From Microcystis aeruginosa NIES-4325 (GTDB lineage Bacteria; Cyanobacteriota; Cyanobacteriia; Cyanobacteriales; Microcystaceae): a stretch of DNA of 64,000 bases. The notes below the pieces were generated by a model. That model ran no database searches, was not told the origin of the DNA, and saw only the letters and a list, made by a program, of their open reading frames with translations. The DNA is taken from the NCBI RefSeq assembly GCF_008974145.1, contig NZ_BJKP01000006.1, positions 1-64,000 on the forward strand. Reading direction: 5' to 3'. Made by a program: the position numbers and the translations under genes. This document shows, piece by piece, positions 9,272 through 18,107 of the stretch (within the stretch, counting starts at the first letter, position 1; the number at the start of each line of letters is the position of its first letter).

Positions 9272-9746
9272 TTTTATTTAAACTTAAGTATTTATACTCA
9301 GGTAACAAGTAGGATGCTGCCACTTTCTTCTATCTGTATTATCACACTTTTTTTATCTATTTCGATCGTCCCCCAAGTAATAGACCCTAACCGCTAACAG
9401 TCCGAAAAAGAACAATCCAGTCGATCTTCTTAAGTGTAACTGCCAAAATAAGGATAATTCTGATGCTGATAGCTAAAATAACTGATATTAGTCAGTTTAG
9501 CTCATAATGCTGGCCAAGGCGATAGATAGGAAGTGAAGGACGGGGAAATAGTCAGAATTTTCCCAGATGCCACAGATAAAGCCATTTCTTTGTCCCTTGT
9601 TTGATCGAGGAATCTGGCTCTTTTTATGCTAGATATTTTCAGAAATTACTAGAGACAAAAAAAATTAAACCTCCTCAACTGCTCTGACACAGGTTACAAA
9701 TGCCCCGATAACGGTTAAGCTTATTTTAATCTCTGTAATTGCTTTT
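9272..9746. other. 475-base region upstream of the MFS gene, no gene seen
   Basis: AT-rich sequence with no open frame of protein-like composition and no RNA gene that I recognise. It contains short A/T tracts and a probable promoter region for the symporter gene, but no convincing -35/-10 pair that I would defend. Confidence 0.5.
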
Positions 9747-11354
9747 ATGGATCATTTAACTGCTGAAAGACTCAATTTAACCACAAAGATCGCCTATGGT
9801 GCTGGCGATTTAGGACCGGCTATCACTGCCAATATCTCGGTATTTTACCTGCTATTTTTCCTGACTGATGTGGCAGGATTATCGGCTGGATTAGCTGGTA
9901 GTGTGCTGATGGTGGTGAGAATTTTCGACGCTATTAACGATCCGATTATTGGAATGTGGAGCGATCGAACTCGTACGATCTGGGGTCGTCGCTTACCATG
10001 GATGTTATTGGGTTCAATTCCCTTCGGAATTAGCTATTTTTTACTGTGGTTAATCCCGACTAATAACCAATTATGGCTATTTTTATATTATATTTTTATC
10101 GGCATTATCTTTAATTTAACCTATACAGTAGTCAATCTTCCCTACCAGGCTCTCACCCCTGAATTAACCCATGATTATAATGAGAGAACCCGCTTAAATA
10201 GTTTTCGTTTTGCCTTTTCTATCGGGGGTAGCATTCTCTCATTAATTCTCTATATTCTCGTCTCATCGTCCTATGCAAACAATCTCCATCAGGCTTTTTT
10301 ATTGTTAGGTGTAGTTTGTGCTTTAATATCGATTATAGCAGTTATTTGGTGCGCTTTAGTTTTACAAGAACGAGGAGCAAAAGCGATTCTCAATCCCCCT
10401 CAGAAAAAAGTTTTGGCAATTGCTTGTATAGTTATCGGTGCGCTTTCCTCGGTCTATGGACTAGGAAAAATTGGGGTAAATACCAGGGACTTTATCGCTA
10501 TTTCCACAATTTTATTAGGAATACAAGGGATAGTTTCAGGGTTAACCCTTTACTATGGCAAAACTGAAAATCATCTCAGGGATAGCGCAGCAATTAAACA
10601 GAGGGAAGCCGCTAATAATACCGAAACTATTCCCCTGAAAGAACAATTAAAAATAGTTTTTGGTAATCGTCCCTTTTTATACGTTATTGGCATCTATCTT
10701 TGTGCTTGGTTAGGAGTACAATTAACCGCATCGATTTTGGTTTACTACGTCGTCAGCTACATGAGACTATCGGAAGCAGAATCGGGTTTAGTCGCTTTAG
10801 CAGTCCAGGGAACAGCTTTAGTGATGTTATTTTTCTGGCAAGCAGTTAGTCAGAAATTAGACAAAAAAATAGTCTATTTTTTAGGGATGACAGTCTGGAT
10901 TATTGCCCAAATCGGTTTATTTTTGCTCCAACCAGGAGAAATAACTTTAATGTATGCTTTGGCAGTTTTGGCGGGATTTGGCGTATCTGTGGCCTATTTA
11001 ATTCCTTGGTCAATGGTTCCTGATGTGATTGAATTAGACGAATTAGAAACAGGAAAACGTCGAGAAGGGATTTTTTATGCTTTCATGGTACTTTTGCAAA
11101 AAATTGGTTTAGCTTTCGGGTTATTTCTTGTCGGTATTGCCCTAGAAACATCGGGTTTTAAACCGAGAATACCAGGAGAAGCAATTCCTGTGCAGCCAGA
11201 TAGTGCTTTAATAGCAATTCGCCTAGCAATTGCGCCTTTACCAGCATTTTTCCTGATCATTAGCTTAATTCTTGCCTATTTTTATCCAATTACTCGCCAA
11301 GTTCACGCCGAAATTTTAGACCAATTAGCAGCAAGAAGACAAGAAGAAAAGTAG
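9747..11354 (+). CDS. MelB-type (GPH family) sugar:cation symporter
   Basis: A 535-residue transporter with about 12 membrane helices. The N-terminus carries GAGDLGPAITANISVFYLLF and FDAINDPIIGMWSDRTRTIWGRRLPWML, the hallmark of the glycoside-pentoside-hexuronide:cation symporter family. An additional segment (about 220-300) between the two halves is partly hydrophilic and makes the protein longer than Escherichia coli MelB. The substrate cannot be deduced. The gene is bracketed by long inverted repeats (9207-9271 and 11353-11435), which raises the possibility that it moved as a cassette. Relatives are common in cyanobacteria, however, so it may be native. Confidence 0.85.
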   Translation: MDHLTAERLNLTTKIAYGAGDLGPAITANISVFYLLFFLTDVAGLSAGLAGSVLMVVRIFDAINDPIIGMWSDRTRTIWGRRLPWMLLGSIPFGISYFLLWLIPTNNQLWLFLYYIFIGIIFNLTYTVVNLPYQALTPELTHDYNERTRLNSFRFAFSIGGSILSLILYILVSSSYANNLHQAFLLLGVVCALISIIAVIWCALVLQERGAKAILNPPQKKVLAIACIVIGALSSVYGLGKIGVNTRDFIAISTILLGIQGIVSGLTLYYGKTENHLRDSAAIKQREAANNTETIPLKEQLKIVFGNRPFLYVIGIYLCAWLGVQLTASILVYYVVSYMRLSEAESGLVALAVQGTALVMLFFWQAVSQKLDKKIVYFLGMTVWIIAQIGLFLLQPGEITLMYALAVLAGFGVSVAYLIPWSMVPDVIELDELETGKRREGIFYAFMVLLQKIGLAFGLFLVGIALETSGFKPRIPGEAIPVQPDSALIAIRLAIAPLPAFFLIISLILAYFYPITRQVHAEILDQLAARRQEEK

Positions 11355-11435
11355 GCCTTGCTGAATCAAGCTATGAAGGCCAACTGTGCAGCGTATCCAA
11401 AAGTTAGTTTGGGTCTAGGTTTTAAAAATCCCCAC
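11353..11435 (-). repeat. right arm of inverted repeat flanking the MFS gene
   Basis: It begins at the MFS stop codon with GGCCTTGCTGAATCAAGC and contains TATGAAGGCCAACTGTGC. Its reverse complement matches 9207-9271. The extra 18 or so bases next to the MFS gene have no counterpart on the left side. Confidence 0.85.
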
Positions 11436-11448
11436 ACCCATTGCCTGA

Positions 11449-11835
11449 TTACAGTTCTAAAGCTTCGTAGATGTATAATTTATTCAAAAAACCGACACTG
11501 CTGAAGTGGTAACTAGGTAAAGGGGGAGGGAACCATAATTCCGTTTGATAAACACTGAAAATGAGAAAATTTTTTCTCGTGGTATTAGTGGCGATCGCTT
11601 CTTGTAAAAAAGGATGACCCGTATCCACCAACATTTTACAGTAACCCCGCAAGAGAGCTTGCACCTCGAGGGAAGCTTGCGCCCGAGCGCAGACATAATC
11701 CCGAAGATAGCTAGTTAACCTCTGAGAAGCGTATTGTTCGTAATCTTCACGATTGGGGTTAGTTGTCAGCAATATCCCCGCAATTCCCCCTAAAACCACT
11801 CCTACCACCACTCCCCCTAACCGTGCCAATTTCAT
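11449..11835 (-). CDS. DUF4359 protein
   Basis: A 128-residue protein with one N-terminal membrane helix (about 4-24, GGVVVGVVLGGIAGILLTTN). It is followed by NREDYEQYASQRLTSYLRDY, then a Cys pair (VCARA, GYCKM) and TRKNFLIFSVYQTEL. This arrangement is that of DUF4359, a cyanobacterial family of unknown function. The chain is anchored in the membrane with a small soluble domain whose two Cys could form a disulfide outside the cytoplasm. The right arm of the MFS inverted repeat ends just beyond its stop codon. Confidence 0.75.
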   Translation of the reverse strand: MKLARLGGVVVGVVLGGIAGILLTTNPNREDYEQYASQRLTSYLRDYVCARAQASLEVQALLRGYCKMLVDTGHPFLQEAIATNTTRKNFLIFSVYQTELWFPPPLPSYHFSSVGFLNKLYIYEALEL

Positions 11836-11896
11836 AAGCTCTCAAACCATCACTCACTTACCCTAACCATAGCCTGAATTTAGGATAAAAAACCTG

Positions 11897-11924
11897 TTGC
11901 CAACCATTCGTTTTGTGCTATAAT
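11897..11924 (+). promoter_or_regulatory. sigma-70-type promoter of tRNA-His
   Basis: TTGCCA (11897-11902) and a perfect TATAAT (11919-11924) are separated by 16 bases. They lie 13 bases before the tRNA 5' end, as expected for a tRNA promoter. Confidence 0.75.
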
Positions 11925-11937
11925 AGCAAAGGTGTAA

Positions 11938-12011
11938 GGCGAGCGTAGCCAAGTGGTTAAGGCAGTGGATTGTGGTTCCACCATTCGGGGGTTCAAGTCC
12001 CCTCGTTCGCC
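11938..12011 (+). tRNA. trnH: tRNA-His (GTG)
   Basis: A full cloverleaf can be folded. The acceptor stem GCGAGCG pairs with CGTTCGC; the extra G at position -1 (11938) pairs with C73 (12011), a hallmark of tRNA-His. The D arm is GCC/GGC, the anticodon stem GTGGA/TCCAC encloses anticodon GTG, and the T arm has loop TTCAAGT. CCA is not encoded. It stands alone between DUF4359 and a small membrane protein. Confidence 0.97.
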
Positions 12012-12169
12012 CTCTTATGAACTACTCCCATCTACTAGGTAGTCTCCTGTCTCCGATCTCAAAAATGGAAATTAATTTGGCACGACTACTTAACAAATTA
12101 TTGCGATCGCTTGCCATTAACTAATTTTCAGCGATAATCTAAAGTCAGAGTTGATCGGGAGATAAGATC

Positions 12170-12436
12170 ATGAACTTTCGTCTAGTTCTATTTTCAGGCC
12201 TAGTAACGGCCTTAGTTGGCGCTGGTATTGGTTATGGCATTAGCCGCATTGAACGCAATCCTAGCCAAGTCAACTATAAAAATCCCTATAACTATCAAAT
12301 CATCTATAGACGTTATTTGACCGGTGCTGGGGCAGCAATTGGCTTCTGTGTGGGTGCGAGTTTACAAATGGTCAAAGAACTCAAAGAAGAAAGAGATAGA
12401 GAAATGGGCATCCTAGATGATGGCTCAGAATTCTAG
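12170..12436 (+). CDS. small two-helix membrane protein, unknown function
   Basis: An 88-residue protein. Helices are at about 5-24 (LVLFSGLVTALVGAGIGYGI) and about 50-66 (LTGAGAAIGFCVGASLQM), with a short polar loop rich in Asn and Tyr between and a charged C-terminus (KELKEERDREMG). The composition is that of a conserved cyanobacterial hypothetical. A Shine-Dalgarno-like GGGAGATAAG precedes the ATG. Its stop overlaps the end of the convergent transglutaminase gene by four bases. Confidence 0.7.
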   Translation: MNFRLVLFSGLVTALVGAGIGYGISRIERNPSQVNYKNPYNYQIIYRRYLTGAGAAIGFCVGASLQMVKELKEERDREMGILDDGSEF

Positions 12437-14097
12437 TCTTTTGGGGTTAATTCCTCAAGAATGATGAATTGAACGTGATTAATCGCTAAATCGCCGATGG
12501 GAACTTGGGTTTTTAACACTGGTTGTCCTTCACTTAGCATTCGTTCAAAGGGGATGTCTTTGGCAATTTCCGTGTGATACCAAGCTAAACCCATAAAGAA
12601 ACGATTGGGATAGGGACCACCTTCAAAAATATCATCGGGATTGGACTCCATGGGAATCCAACCGATAGAGGGCAGATAAAATTCCATCCAGACGTGATTG
12701 TAATCTGGTTCGAGGGGTAAATTACGTTCCAGGGGATGGGGTGGGCATTTATAGCGTCCCACTGTGCGACAGGCAATACCATTGAGACGACACAAAGCCA
12801 ATAATAAACCCACATATTCCCCACAGGAACCCACTCCGCGCCGCAGGGCAATATCGGGGGTGTCGATGTGGGGTTTGATACCGTAGGAAAGCTGATCATA
12901 GACGTAATTACGAATACTATAAACTTTTCGGAGGAGATTGGTTTCTCGACCGATCGCTTCTTCGGCAGCATTGAGGATAATTTCTGTGTTCATGGCCAGA
13001 TCATCATTATCGATCAAATAGCGATCGGGAAAATCAGCGGGTAAGGAGGGTAAATTTTCGCAATCTTGGGGGGTAATTTGGTATTTAATTCCCCACACTT
13101 CTAAAACCACTTTCCACCCAAAAATATGACGTTGTTTGGCGGTTATTTGCTCGAACTTAAATACTGCTACCCGCTGCCCGTCCTGAATTTCTTCAATAAA
13201 AGGCAATCCCACCGCTTCGACGCTGCGAATTTTTTGCCGCGGTGTTTCTAAGGGTAAAGCGATGCGCCATTCCACATCTTTTAGTTCGACATTATAGAGA
13301 GGTTCCAATTCCTCGACGTAGGATAATTCAATCAGATAACCGTTAGAAAGGGTGTATTTTTTAGCGGGATCGTAGTGAAAATATAGAGGATGGACAAAAG
13401 TACGCGGACGATAACTAAGTTCGTGAACCTGTTCGGAATTGGGATTATCGCGGATACAGGGTTCCTGGAAAGCATAGGCCACATATAATATATCCTTGCC
13501 ACTGTTAGCATCGCGATAAAATGCCAATCCCGTCGGCGATTCAAAAGGAGTTATCATGCTAAAAAGCTGTTCTCCCGTGGCGCGATCGAGACAGTAAACC
13601 GTTTGTTCTAGGGTATCCGTTAGCCAAAGTTCTTCCCCGCGAATGGTGATATTTTCGATGCCGATACCCGGCGCGTACAAACGAGTAATTTCCTGTCCCG
13701 ATTGGCGCTCAAATATAAAGATTTGTCCAGAACGTTGACAAGTGACATAAATTGTGTTGCCGGTTACGGCGACTCCGTTAGCGGTGTAGGGAAGACGGGT
13801 AAAAAATTTCGGGGTAAAATCTTCGAGAGTGCAGCAGTAGAGATTTTCGCGAGTAGTGAACCAGAGGTGATTTTGATCATCGATTGCCAATCCCGTCGTC
13901 CCGACGAATTCTTGCCAGCGATGGGAATTAAGTACGGTTGTATGACCAGTATCGAGGGCAATTTGGTATAAATAGCCGTTTTTTGCGTCGATAGCGATTA
14001 ATTTGTTATCTTGAAATACAATTCCGTGCAGGGCTGTGGCGCTAATCGGACGAATCGTTTGACGATGGGAGGAAAGACTGGCAGGATCGAAAATCAT
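12433..14097 (-). CDS. beta-propeller plus transglutaminase-like protein
   Basis: A 554-residue protein with two parts. Residues 1-220 look like a beta-propeller of NHL/SMP-30 type, with repeating strands such as TTGLAIDDQNHLWFTT, NGVAVTGNTIYVTC and SPTGLAFYRD. Residues about 385-500 are a transglutaminase-like cysteine-peptidase core, with Cys425 (GVGSCGEY), His468 (YNHVWMEF) and an acidic residue in MESNPDD (Glu484 or Asp488). No signal peptide is seen, so it is probably cytoplasmic. The substrate is unknown: the core could cleave or cross-link peptides, with the propeller as a binding platform. It is convergent with the small membrane protein and divergent from cofG. Confidence 0.8.
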   Translation of the reverse strand: MIFDPASLSSHRQTIRPISATALHGIVFQDNKLIAIDAKNGYLYQIALDTGHTTVLNSHRWQEFVGTTGLAIDDQNHLWFTTRENLYCCTLEDFTPKFFTRLPYTANGVAVTGNTIYVTCQRSGQIFIFERQSGQEITRLYAPGIGIENITIRGEELWLTDTLEQTVYCLDRATGEQLFSMITPFESPTGLAFYRDANSGKDILYVAYAFQEPCIRDNPNSEQVHELSYRPRTFVHPLYFHYDPAKKYTLSNGYLIELSYVEELEPLYNVELKDVEWRIALPLETPRQKIRSVEAVGLPFIEEIQDGQRVAVFKFEQITAKQRHIFGWKVVLEVWGIKYQITPQDCENLPSLPADFPDRYLIDNDDLAMNTEIILNAAEEAIGRETNLLRKVYSIRNYVYDQLSYGIKPHIDTPDIALRRGVGSCGEYVGLLLALCRLNGIACRTVGRYKCPPHPLERNLPLEPDYNHVWMEFYLPSIGWIPMESNPDDIFEGGPYPNRFFMGLAWYHTEIAKDIPFERMLSEGQPVLKTQVPIGDLAINHVQFIILEELTPKD

Positions 14098-14209
14098 AGG
14101 AGGAAGCGAAAAGGGAGAGCGTTTTTAAATGAATAAAACAGCAATTCTCCCCACGATAGCAAATTTTCTCGCCCTTGAATGCTCGTAATGAACTGCAATC
14201 CCGAAAAAA

Positions 14210-15097
14210 ATGTCAAGAATTGTCACCTATAGTCCCTCTCATACCCTTGTACCTACCTACGAGTGTTTCAATCGTTGCAGTTATTGTAATTTTCGCAGGG
14301 ATTTAGGCACTGATGGCTGGTTAAGCTTGGAAAAGGCCAAAGAGATTTTAACTGCTTTGCAGGGTTCAGAAATTACGGAAATTTTAATTCTTAGCGGGGA
14401 AGTTCATCCTTTAGCAGCCAATCGAGAGTTATGGTTTCGGCATATTTATAATTTAGCAGCATTGGCTTTAAATATGGGTTTTTATCCCCATACCAATGTG
14501 GGTATTTTAACTTTTGCCGAGATGGAAAAACTGAAAAATGTCAATCTATCTATGGGCATAATGTTAGAACAAATGACGGTGACTTTATTAAATACTGTCC
14601 ATCGTCATGCCCCCAGTAAATTGCCGTCCCTGCGCTTAGAACAGTTACAATGGGCGGGAGAATTAGCAATTCCTTTTACCACGGGGTTATTATTAGGAAT
14701 TGGTGAAACGGAATGCGATCGCTTAGTGACCTTAGAAACTATTGCCGCCATTCATCAACGTTGGGGACATATTCAAGAAGTGATCCTACAACCCTACAAT
14801 ACTGGGAAAAAAGAACAGTGGCAAAATAATCCTTTTGATCTGCAAAAACTGCCCGATCTAGTTAGACAAGCTAGGGAAATTTTGCCCCCAGATATTGTCA
14901 TTCAAATTCCCCCGAATCTAGTACCCGATCCTCTTTTTATCTTGGATTGTTTGGCGGCAGGAGCGCGGGATTTAGGCGGTATTGGCATTATCGATGAAGT
15001 TAATCCCGATTACCTCCATTTACACCCTGATAAATTAAAGGAATTTTTAGCAATTTCTGGCTGGGAATTAAAGGCGCGCTTACCAGTTTATAAGTAA
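14210..15097 (+). CDS. cofG: FO synthase subunit 1, CofG (radical SAM)
   Basis: A 295-residue radical SAM enzyme. The cluster motif CFNRCSYC places Cys19, Cys23 and Cys26 as 4Fe-4S ligands. Further family text includes LILSGEVHP, MGIMLEQM, and near the C-terminus DLGGIGIIDEVNPDYLHLHP. With CofH it makes 7,8-didemethyl-8-hydroxy-5-deazariboflavin (FO). In cyanobacteria FO is known as an antenna chromophore of DNA photolyase. No cofH or photolyase gene is in the window, as is usual for dispersed cof genes. The protein is slightly shorter than many CofG proteins but holds both ends of the barrel. Confidence 0.88.
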   Translation: MSRIVTYSPSHTLVPTYECFNRCSYCNFRRDLGTDGWLSLEKAKEILTALQGSEITEILILSGEVHPLAANRELWFRHIYNLAALALNMGFYPHTNVGILTFAEMEKLKNVNLSMGIMLEQMTVTLLNTVHRHAPSKLPSLRLEQLQWAGELAIPFTTGLLLGIGETECDRLVTLETIAAIHQRWGHIQEVILQPYNTGKKEQWQNNPFDLQKLPDLVRQAREILPPDIVIQIPPNLVPDPLFILDCLAAGARDLGGIGIIDEVNPDYLHLHPDKLKEFLAISGWELKARLPVYK

Positions 15098-15322
15098 GAG
15101 TAAATGGGAAAGTATCGCCCTAATCTAGTTTAAAATATTAAATATAAATCTCAAGACAAAACTTGCTCAAAAACCTTATTTATCCCAGCATAATATCTCG
15201 ATCAAACTCAAGAATAATTTCCCAAAAACCCAGCAACTTTTTTGACTATAATAACGACAAGATTATCAGTATACCCTTAGACTATCCTATGATCAGCCCG
15301 ATCTCGATCGCAATATATATTT

Positions 15323-16354
15323 ATGAAATTTAGTGAAATTGCCCAAAAATTAAGCCCTTTAGTCTCTGCTCAAAGTTTGACCGCCTATCCCGACAGAAAT
15401 CCCCAAATTAAAGCCATAACTCCCATCGAAACCGCCCTAGTCGATACCATTAGCTATATCGAAGGGGGAAAATTTGCTGCCTTTGTCGCCAAAACTGAGG
15501 CTACTGCCCTAATTCTGCCTCTGGATACCAATTTACAACAACAGGCCGACGAACGCGGCATCGCTTGGTTAGCTAGTGCCAATCCCCGACTTTTATTCGC
15601 CCACGCCATCAAATTATTCTATCAACCCTTTCAGCCCCAACCCTACATTCACGCCACCGCCGTGGTGCATCCATCGGCTAAAATCGGTCATAAAGTTGCC
15701 ATCGGGGCCCATGCCGTAGTGGAAGCCAATGTCATCCTCGGTGATGGGGTGTGCATTCATCCTAACGCCGTTGTTTACCCCGGGGTGTATATTGGCGATC
15801 GCACAATTCTCCACGCTAACTGTACCATCCATGAACGGGTACAAATCGGCAATGATTGCGTTATCCACAGTGGCGCTGTTATTGGTGCCGAGGGCTTCGG
15901 TTTTGTGCCTGTTCCCGAAGGCTGGTTTAAGATGGAACAATCGGGTATCGTGGTCTTAGAAGATGGGGTAGAAATTGGCTGCAATAGTGCCGTGGATCGC
16001 CCGGCAGTGGGAGAAACCCGCATCGGCAGCCAGACTAAGATCGATAATCTCGTCCATATTGCCCATAATTGCCAAATTGGCCAAGCTTGCGCCCTAGCAG
16101 GACAGGTGGGCATGGCAGGAGGCGTAAAAGTAGGCAATCGCGTTATTCTAGCAGGACAGGTGGGCATTGCCAATCAAGCAGTGATCGGGGACGGTGCGAT
16201 CGCAACAGCCCAAGCTGGCATTCACAACGATATCAGGGCAGGAGAAGTGGTTTCTGGTTCTCCTGCCATGCCGCATAAACTATTCCTCAAGGTAGCAGCC
16301 GCTTACAAGCGTTTACCCGAAATCTATCAAGCGGTTAAGCAGTTGCAAAAATAG
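15323..16354 (+). CDS. lpxD: UDP-3-O-acylglucosamine N-acyltransferase LpxD
   Basis: A 343-residue enzyme. The N-terminal uridine-binding domain (about 1-100) is followed by a left-handed beta-helix of hexapeptide repeats (IGHKVAIGAHAVVEANVILG and many others). The catalytic His is in the text DNLVHIAHNCQIGQ, and a C-terminal helix ends the chain. It adds the N-linked acyl chain in lipid A synthesis. Together with lpxC at 37.4 kb, it shows that the outer membrane carries lipid A. The operon partners lpxA and lpxB are not in the window. Confidence 0.95.
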   Translation: MKFSEIAQKLSPLVSAQSLTAYPDRNPQIKAITPIETALVDTISYIEGGKFAAFVAKTEATALILPLDTNLQQQADERGIAWLASANPRLLFAHAIKLFYQPFQPQPYIHATAVVHPSAKIGHKVAIGAHAVVEANVILGDGVCIHPNAVVYPGVYIGDRTILHANCTIHERVQIGNDCVIHSGAVIGAEGFGFVPVPEGWFKMEQSGIVVLEDGVEIGCNSAVDRPAVGETRIGSQTKIDNLVHIAHNCQIGQACALAGQVGMAGGVKVGNRVILAGQVGIANQAVIGDGAIATAQAGIHNDIRAGEVVSGSPAMPHKLFLKVAAAYKRLPEIYQAVKQLQK

Positions 16355-16384
16355 CCCTATTCAGGAAACAGGAGACTCCGAGAC

Positions 16385-16497
16385 AGGAGACAGGAGATTA
16401 TTTTTATTTATTCTCCCCACACCCCACACCCCACACCCCACTCTCCACTTCCCCATCTCCCTACACCCTACACCCTACACCCCACAACCCGATCAAA
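16385..16497. repeat. low-complexity CACCCCA repeat tract
   Basis: Tandem, imperfect runs of ACACCCC and ACACCCT precede the gamma-glutamyltransferase start. They are followed directly by the GTG codon at 16498. Confidence 0.8.
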
Positions 16498-18039
16498 GTG
16501 ACTCGCAAAAGCAAGGGCGCTATCGCCGCAGGACATCCAAAAACTGCTGAAGCTGGACAATTAATCTTAGAAATGGGCGGCAATGCCTTCGATGGGATTG
16601 TTGGCTCGATTTTAGCGGCTTTCGTGGTCGAATTCACCCTCGCTTCCCCGGGTGGCGGCGGTTTTTTACTAGCACATACCAAAGAAAAAGTCAATACCCT
16701 TTTTGATTTTTTTTGTCAAACTCCCAAATCTAAAAAACCCTTGACAAATATCGACTTTTACCCTGTGGCGATCAATTTTGGTGGTGCTAGTCAAGATTTT
16801 CACATCGGACGAGGTGCGATCGCCACTCCTGGTGCATTACGAGGATTGGAAACAGTGCAGAAAAAACTGGGAAAATTGCCCTTGGCCGTGGTAGCGGAAC
16901 CAGCGATCGAATATGCTCGTCAAGGCTACATTTTGAGCCAATATAACGGCTTTTGCCTGGGTTTACTCGCTTCGATCCTGCTCAAAGATAGAGAGGGTTT
17001 AAAAGTCTATGCTCCCCAAGGAAAACTCCTGCAAGCTGGTGATCGCTGTGTGATGAGGGATTTTGCCAACACCCTAGAGGAATTAAGCAAAAAAGGCGTA
17101 AAAGACTTTTATGAGGGAGAAATCGCCCACCAAATCGCCAAAGATATGCAGGAGGGCGGTTATCTTACCCTAGAGGATTTAAGTCATTACCAAGTCCTTG
17201 AGAGAAAACCCCTAAAAAGCCAATATCGGGGTTACGAAATCCTGACTAATCCGCCTCCTAGTTCTGGAGGAATTCTCCTAGCTTTTGCCCTAAAATTACT
17301 GGAAAAGGTCAATTTATCGGTTTTAGAGCCTCTAGGAGCCAAACATCTGCAAATTTTAACGGAAGTAATGGCCTTAACCAATCAAGCGCGCGCCCAAGGC
17401 TACGATAATTTTATCCATCAGGAGGGAATCGCAGAGCAATTTCTCTCACCAGAATTTCTAGGTCAATATCCCAATAAATGGGGCAGTACCACCCATATTA
17501 GCATTATCGATGGGGAAGGTAATGCCGCCAGTGCCACCTTTTCCAACGGCGAAGGATCAGCCTATACCGTGCCGGGGACAGGAATTATGCTCAATAATAT
17601 GATCGGGGAAGCGGACTTAAATCCCTTTGGTTTTCACAATTGGCCCGTTGATCGTCGTTTATCCTCAATGATGTCCCCGACGATGATTTTAGAGTCCGGA
17701 AAGCCGCGATTTGTTCTCGGTTCTGGGGGTTCCAATCGCATTCGCACCGCCATTTTGCAAGTTATTAGCAATTTAATCGATTTTCGGAAATCTTTACCCG
17801 ATGCGATCGGTGCCTCGCGCATACATTGGGAAAATCAACAATTAGGAATTGAACCCCTAGAAGATCAGGAAAATATGCTCAAAAATCTGGTTTTACCCGC
17901 AAATACTCAAGTATCCCAGTGGCAAGAACAAAATATGTTTTTTGGGGGTGTGCATGGGGTGGCAGTGAATGATTGGGGGGAGTTAACCGCTACGGGCGAT
18001 CCGCGTCGGGATGGAGTAGGATTAGTGATTAGTAATTAG
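16498..18039 (+). CDS. ggt: gamma-glutamyltransferase
   Basis: A 513-residue member of the Ntn-hydrolase GGT family. It has AIAAGHPKTAEAGQLILEMG and GGNAFDGIVGSILAAFVVEF near the start, the glycine loop SPGGGGFLLAH (about 50-60), and the autoproteolysis and nucleophile site GSTTHISIIDGEG with Thr331 as the likely nucleophile. SNGEGSAYTVPGTGIMLNNM follows. The enzyme hydrolyses or transfers the gamma-glutamyl group of glutathione and related peptides. There is no signal peptide from GTG 16498, unlike the periplasmic Escherichia coli enzyme. The same ggt-tolC neighbourhood is known in Synechocystis (from memory), supporting the pairing with the next gene. Confidence 0.88.
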   Translation: MTRKSKGAIAAGHPKTAEAGQLILEMGGNAFDGIVGSILAAFVVEFTLASPGGGGFLLAHTKEKVNTLFDFFCQTPKSKKPLTNIDFYPVAINFGGASQDFHIGRGAIATPGALRGLETVQKKLGKLPLAVVAEPAIEYARQGYILSQYNGFCLGLLASILLKDREGLKVYAPQGKLLQAGDRCVMRDFANTLEELSKKGVKDFYEGEIAHQIAKDMQEGGYLTLEDLSHYQVLERKPLKSQYRGYEILTNPPPSSGGILLAFALKLLEKVNLSVLEPLGAKHLQILTEVMALTNQARAQGYDNFIHQEGIAEQFLSPEFLGQYPNKWGSTTHISIIDGEGNAASATFSNGEGSAYTVPGTGIMLNNMIGEADLNPFGFHNWPVDRRLSSMMSPTMILESGKPRFVLGSGGSNRIRTAILQVISNLIDFRKSLPDAIGASRIHWENQQLGIEPLEDQENMLKNLVLPANTQVSQWQEQNMFFGGVHGVAVNDWGELTATGDPRRDGVGLVISN

Positions 18040-18107
18040 TAATCGGCCAACATAGTGGTGTGAGCTTATTTACTTCTTATCGTTTACTGTTTACTTTTGA
18101 GATACTC

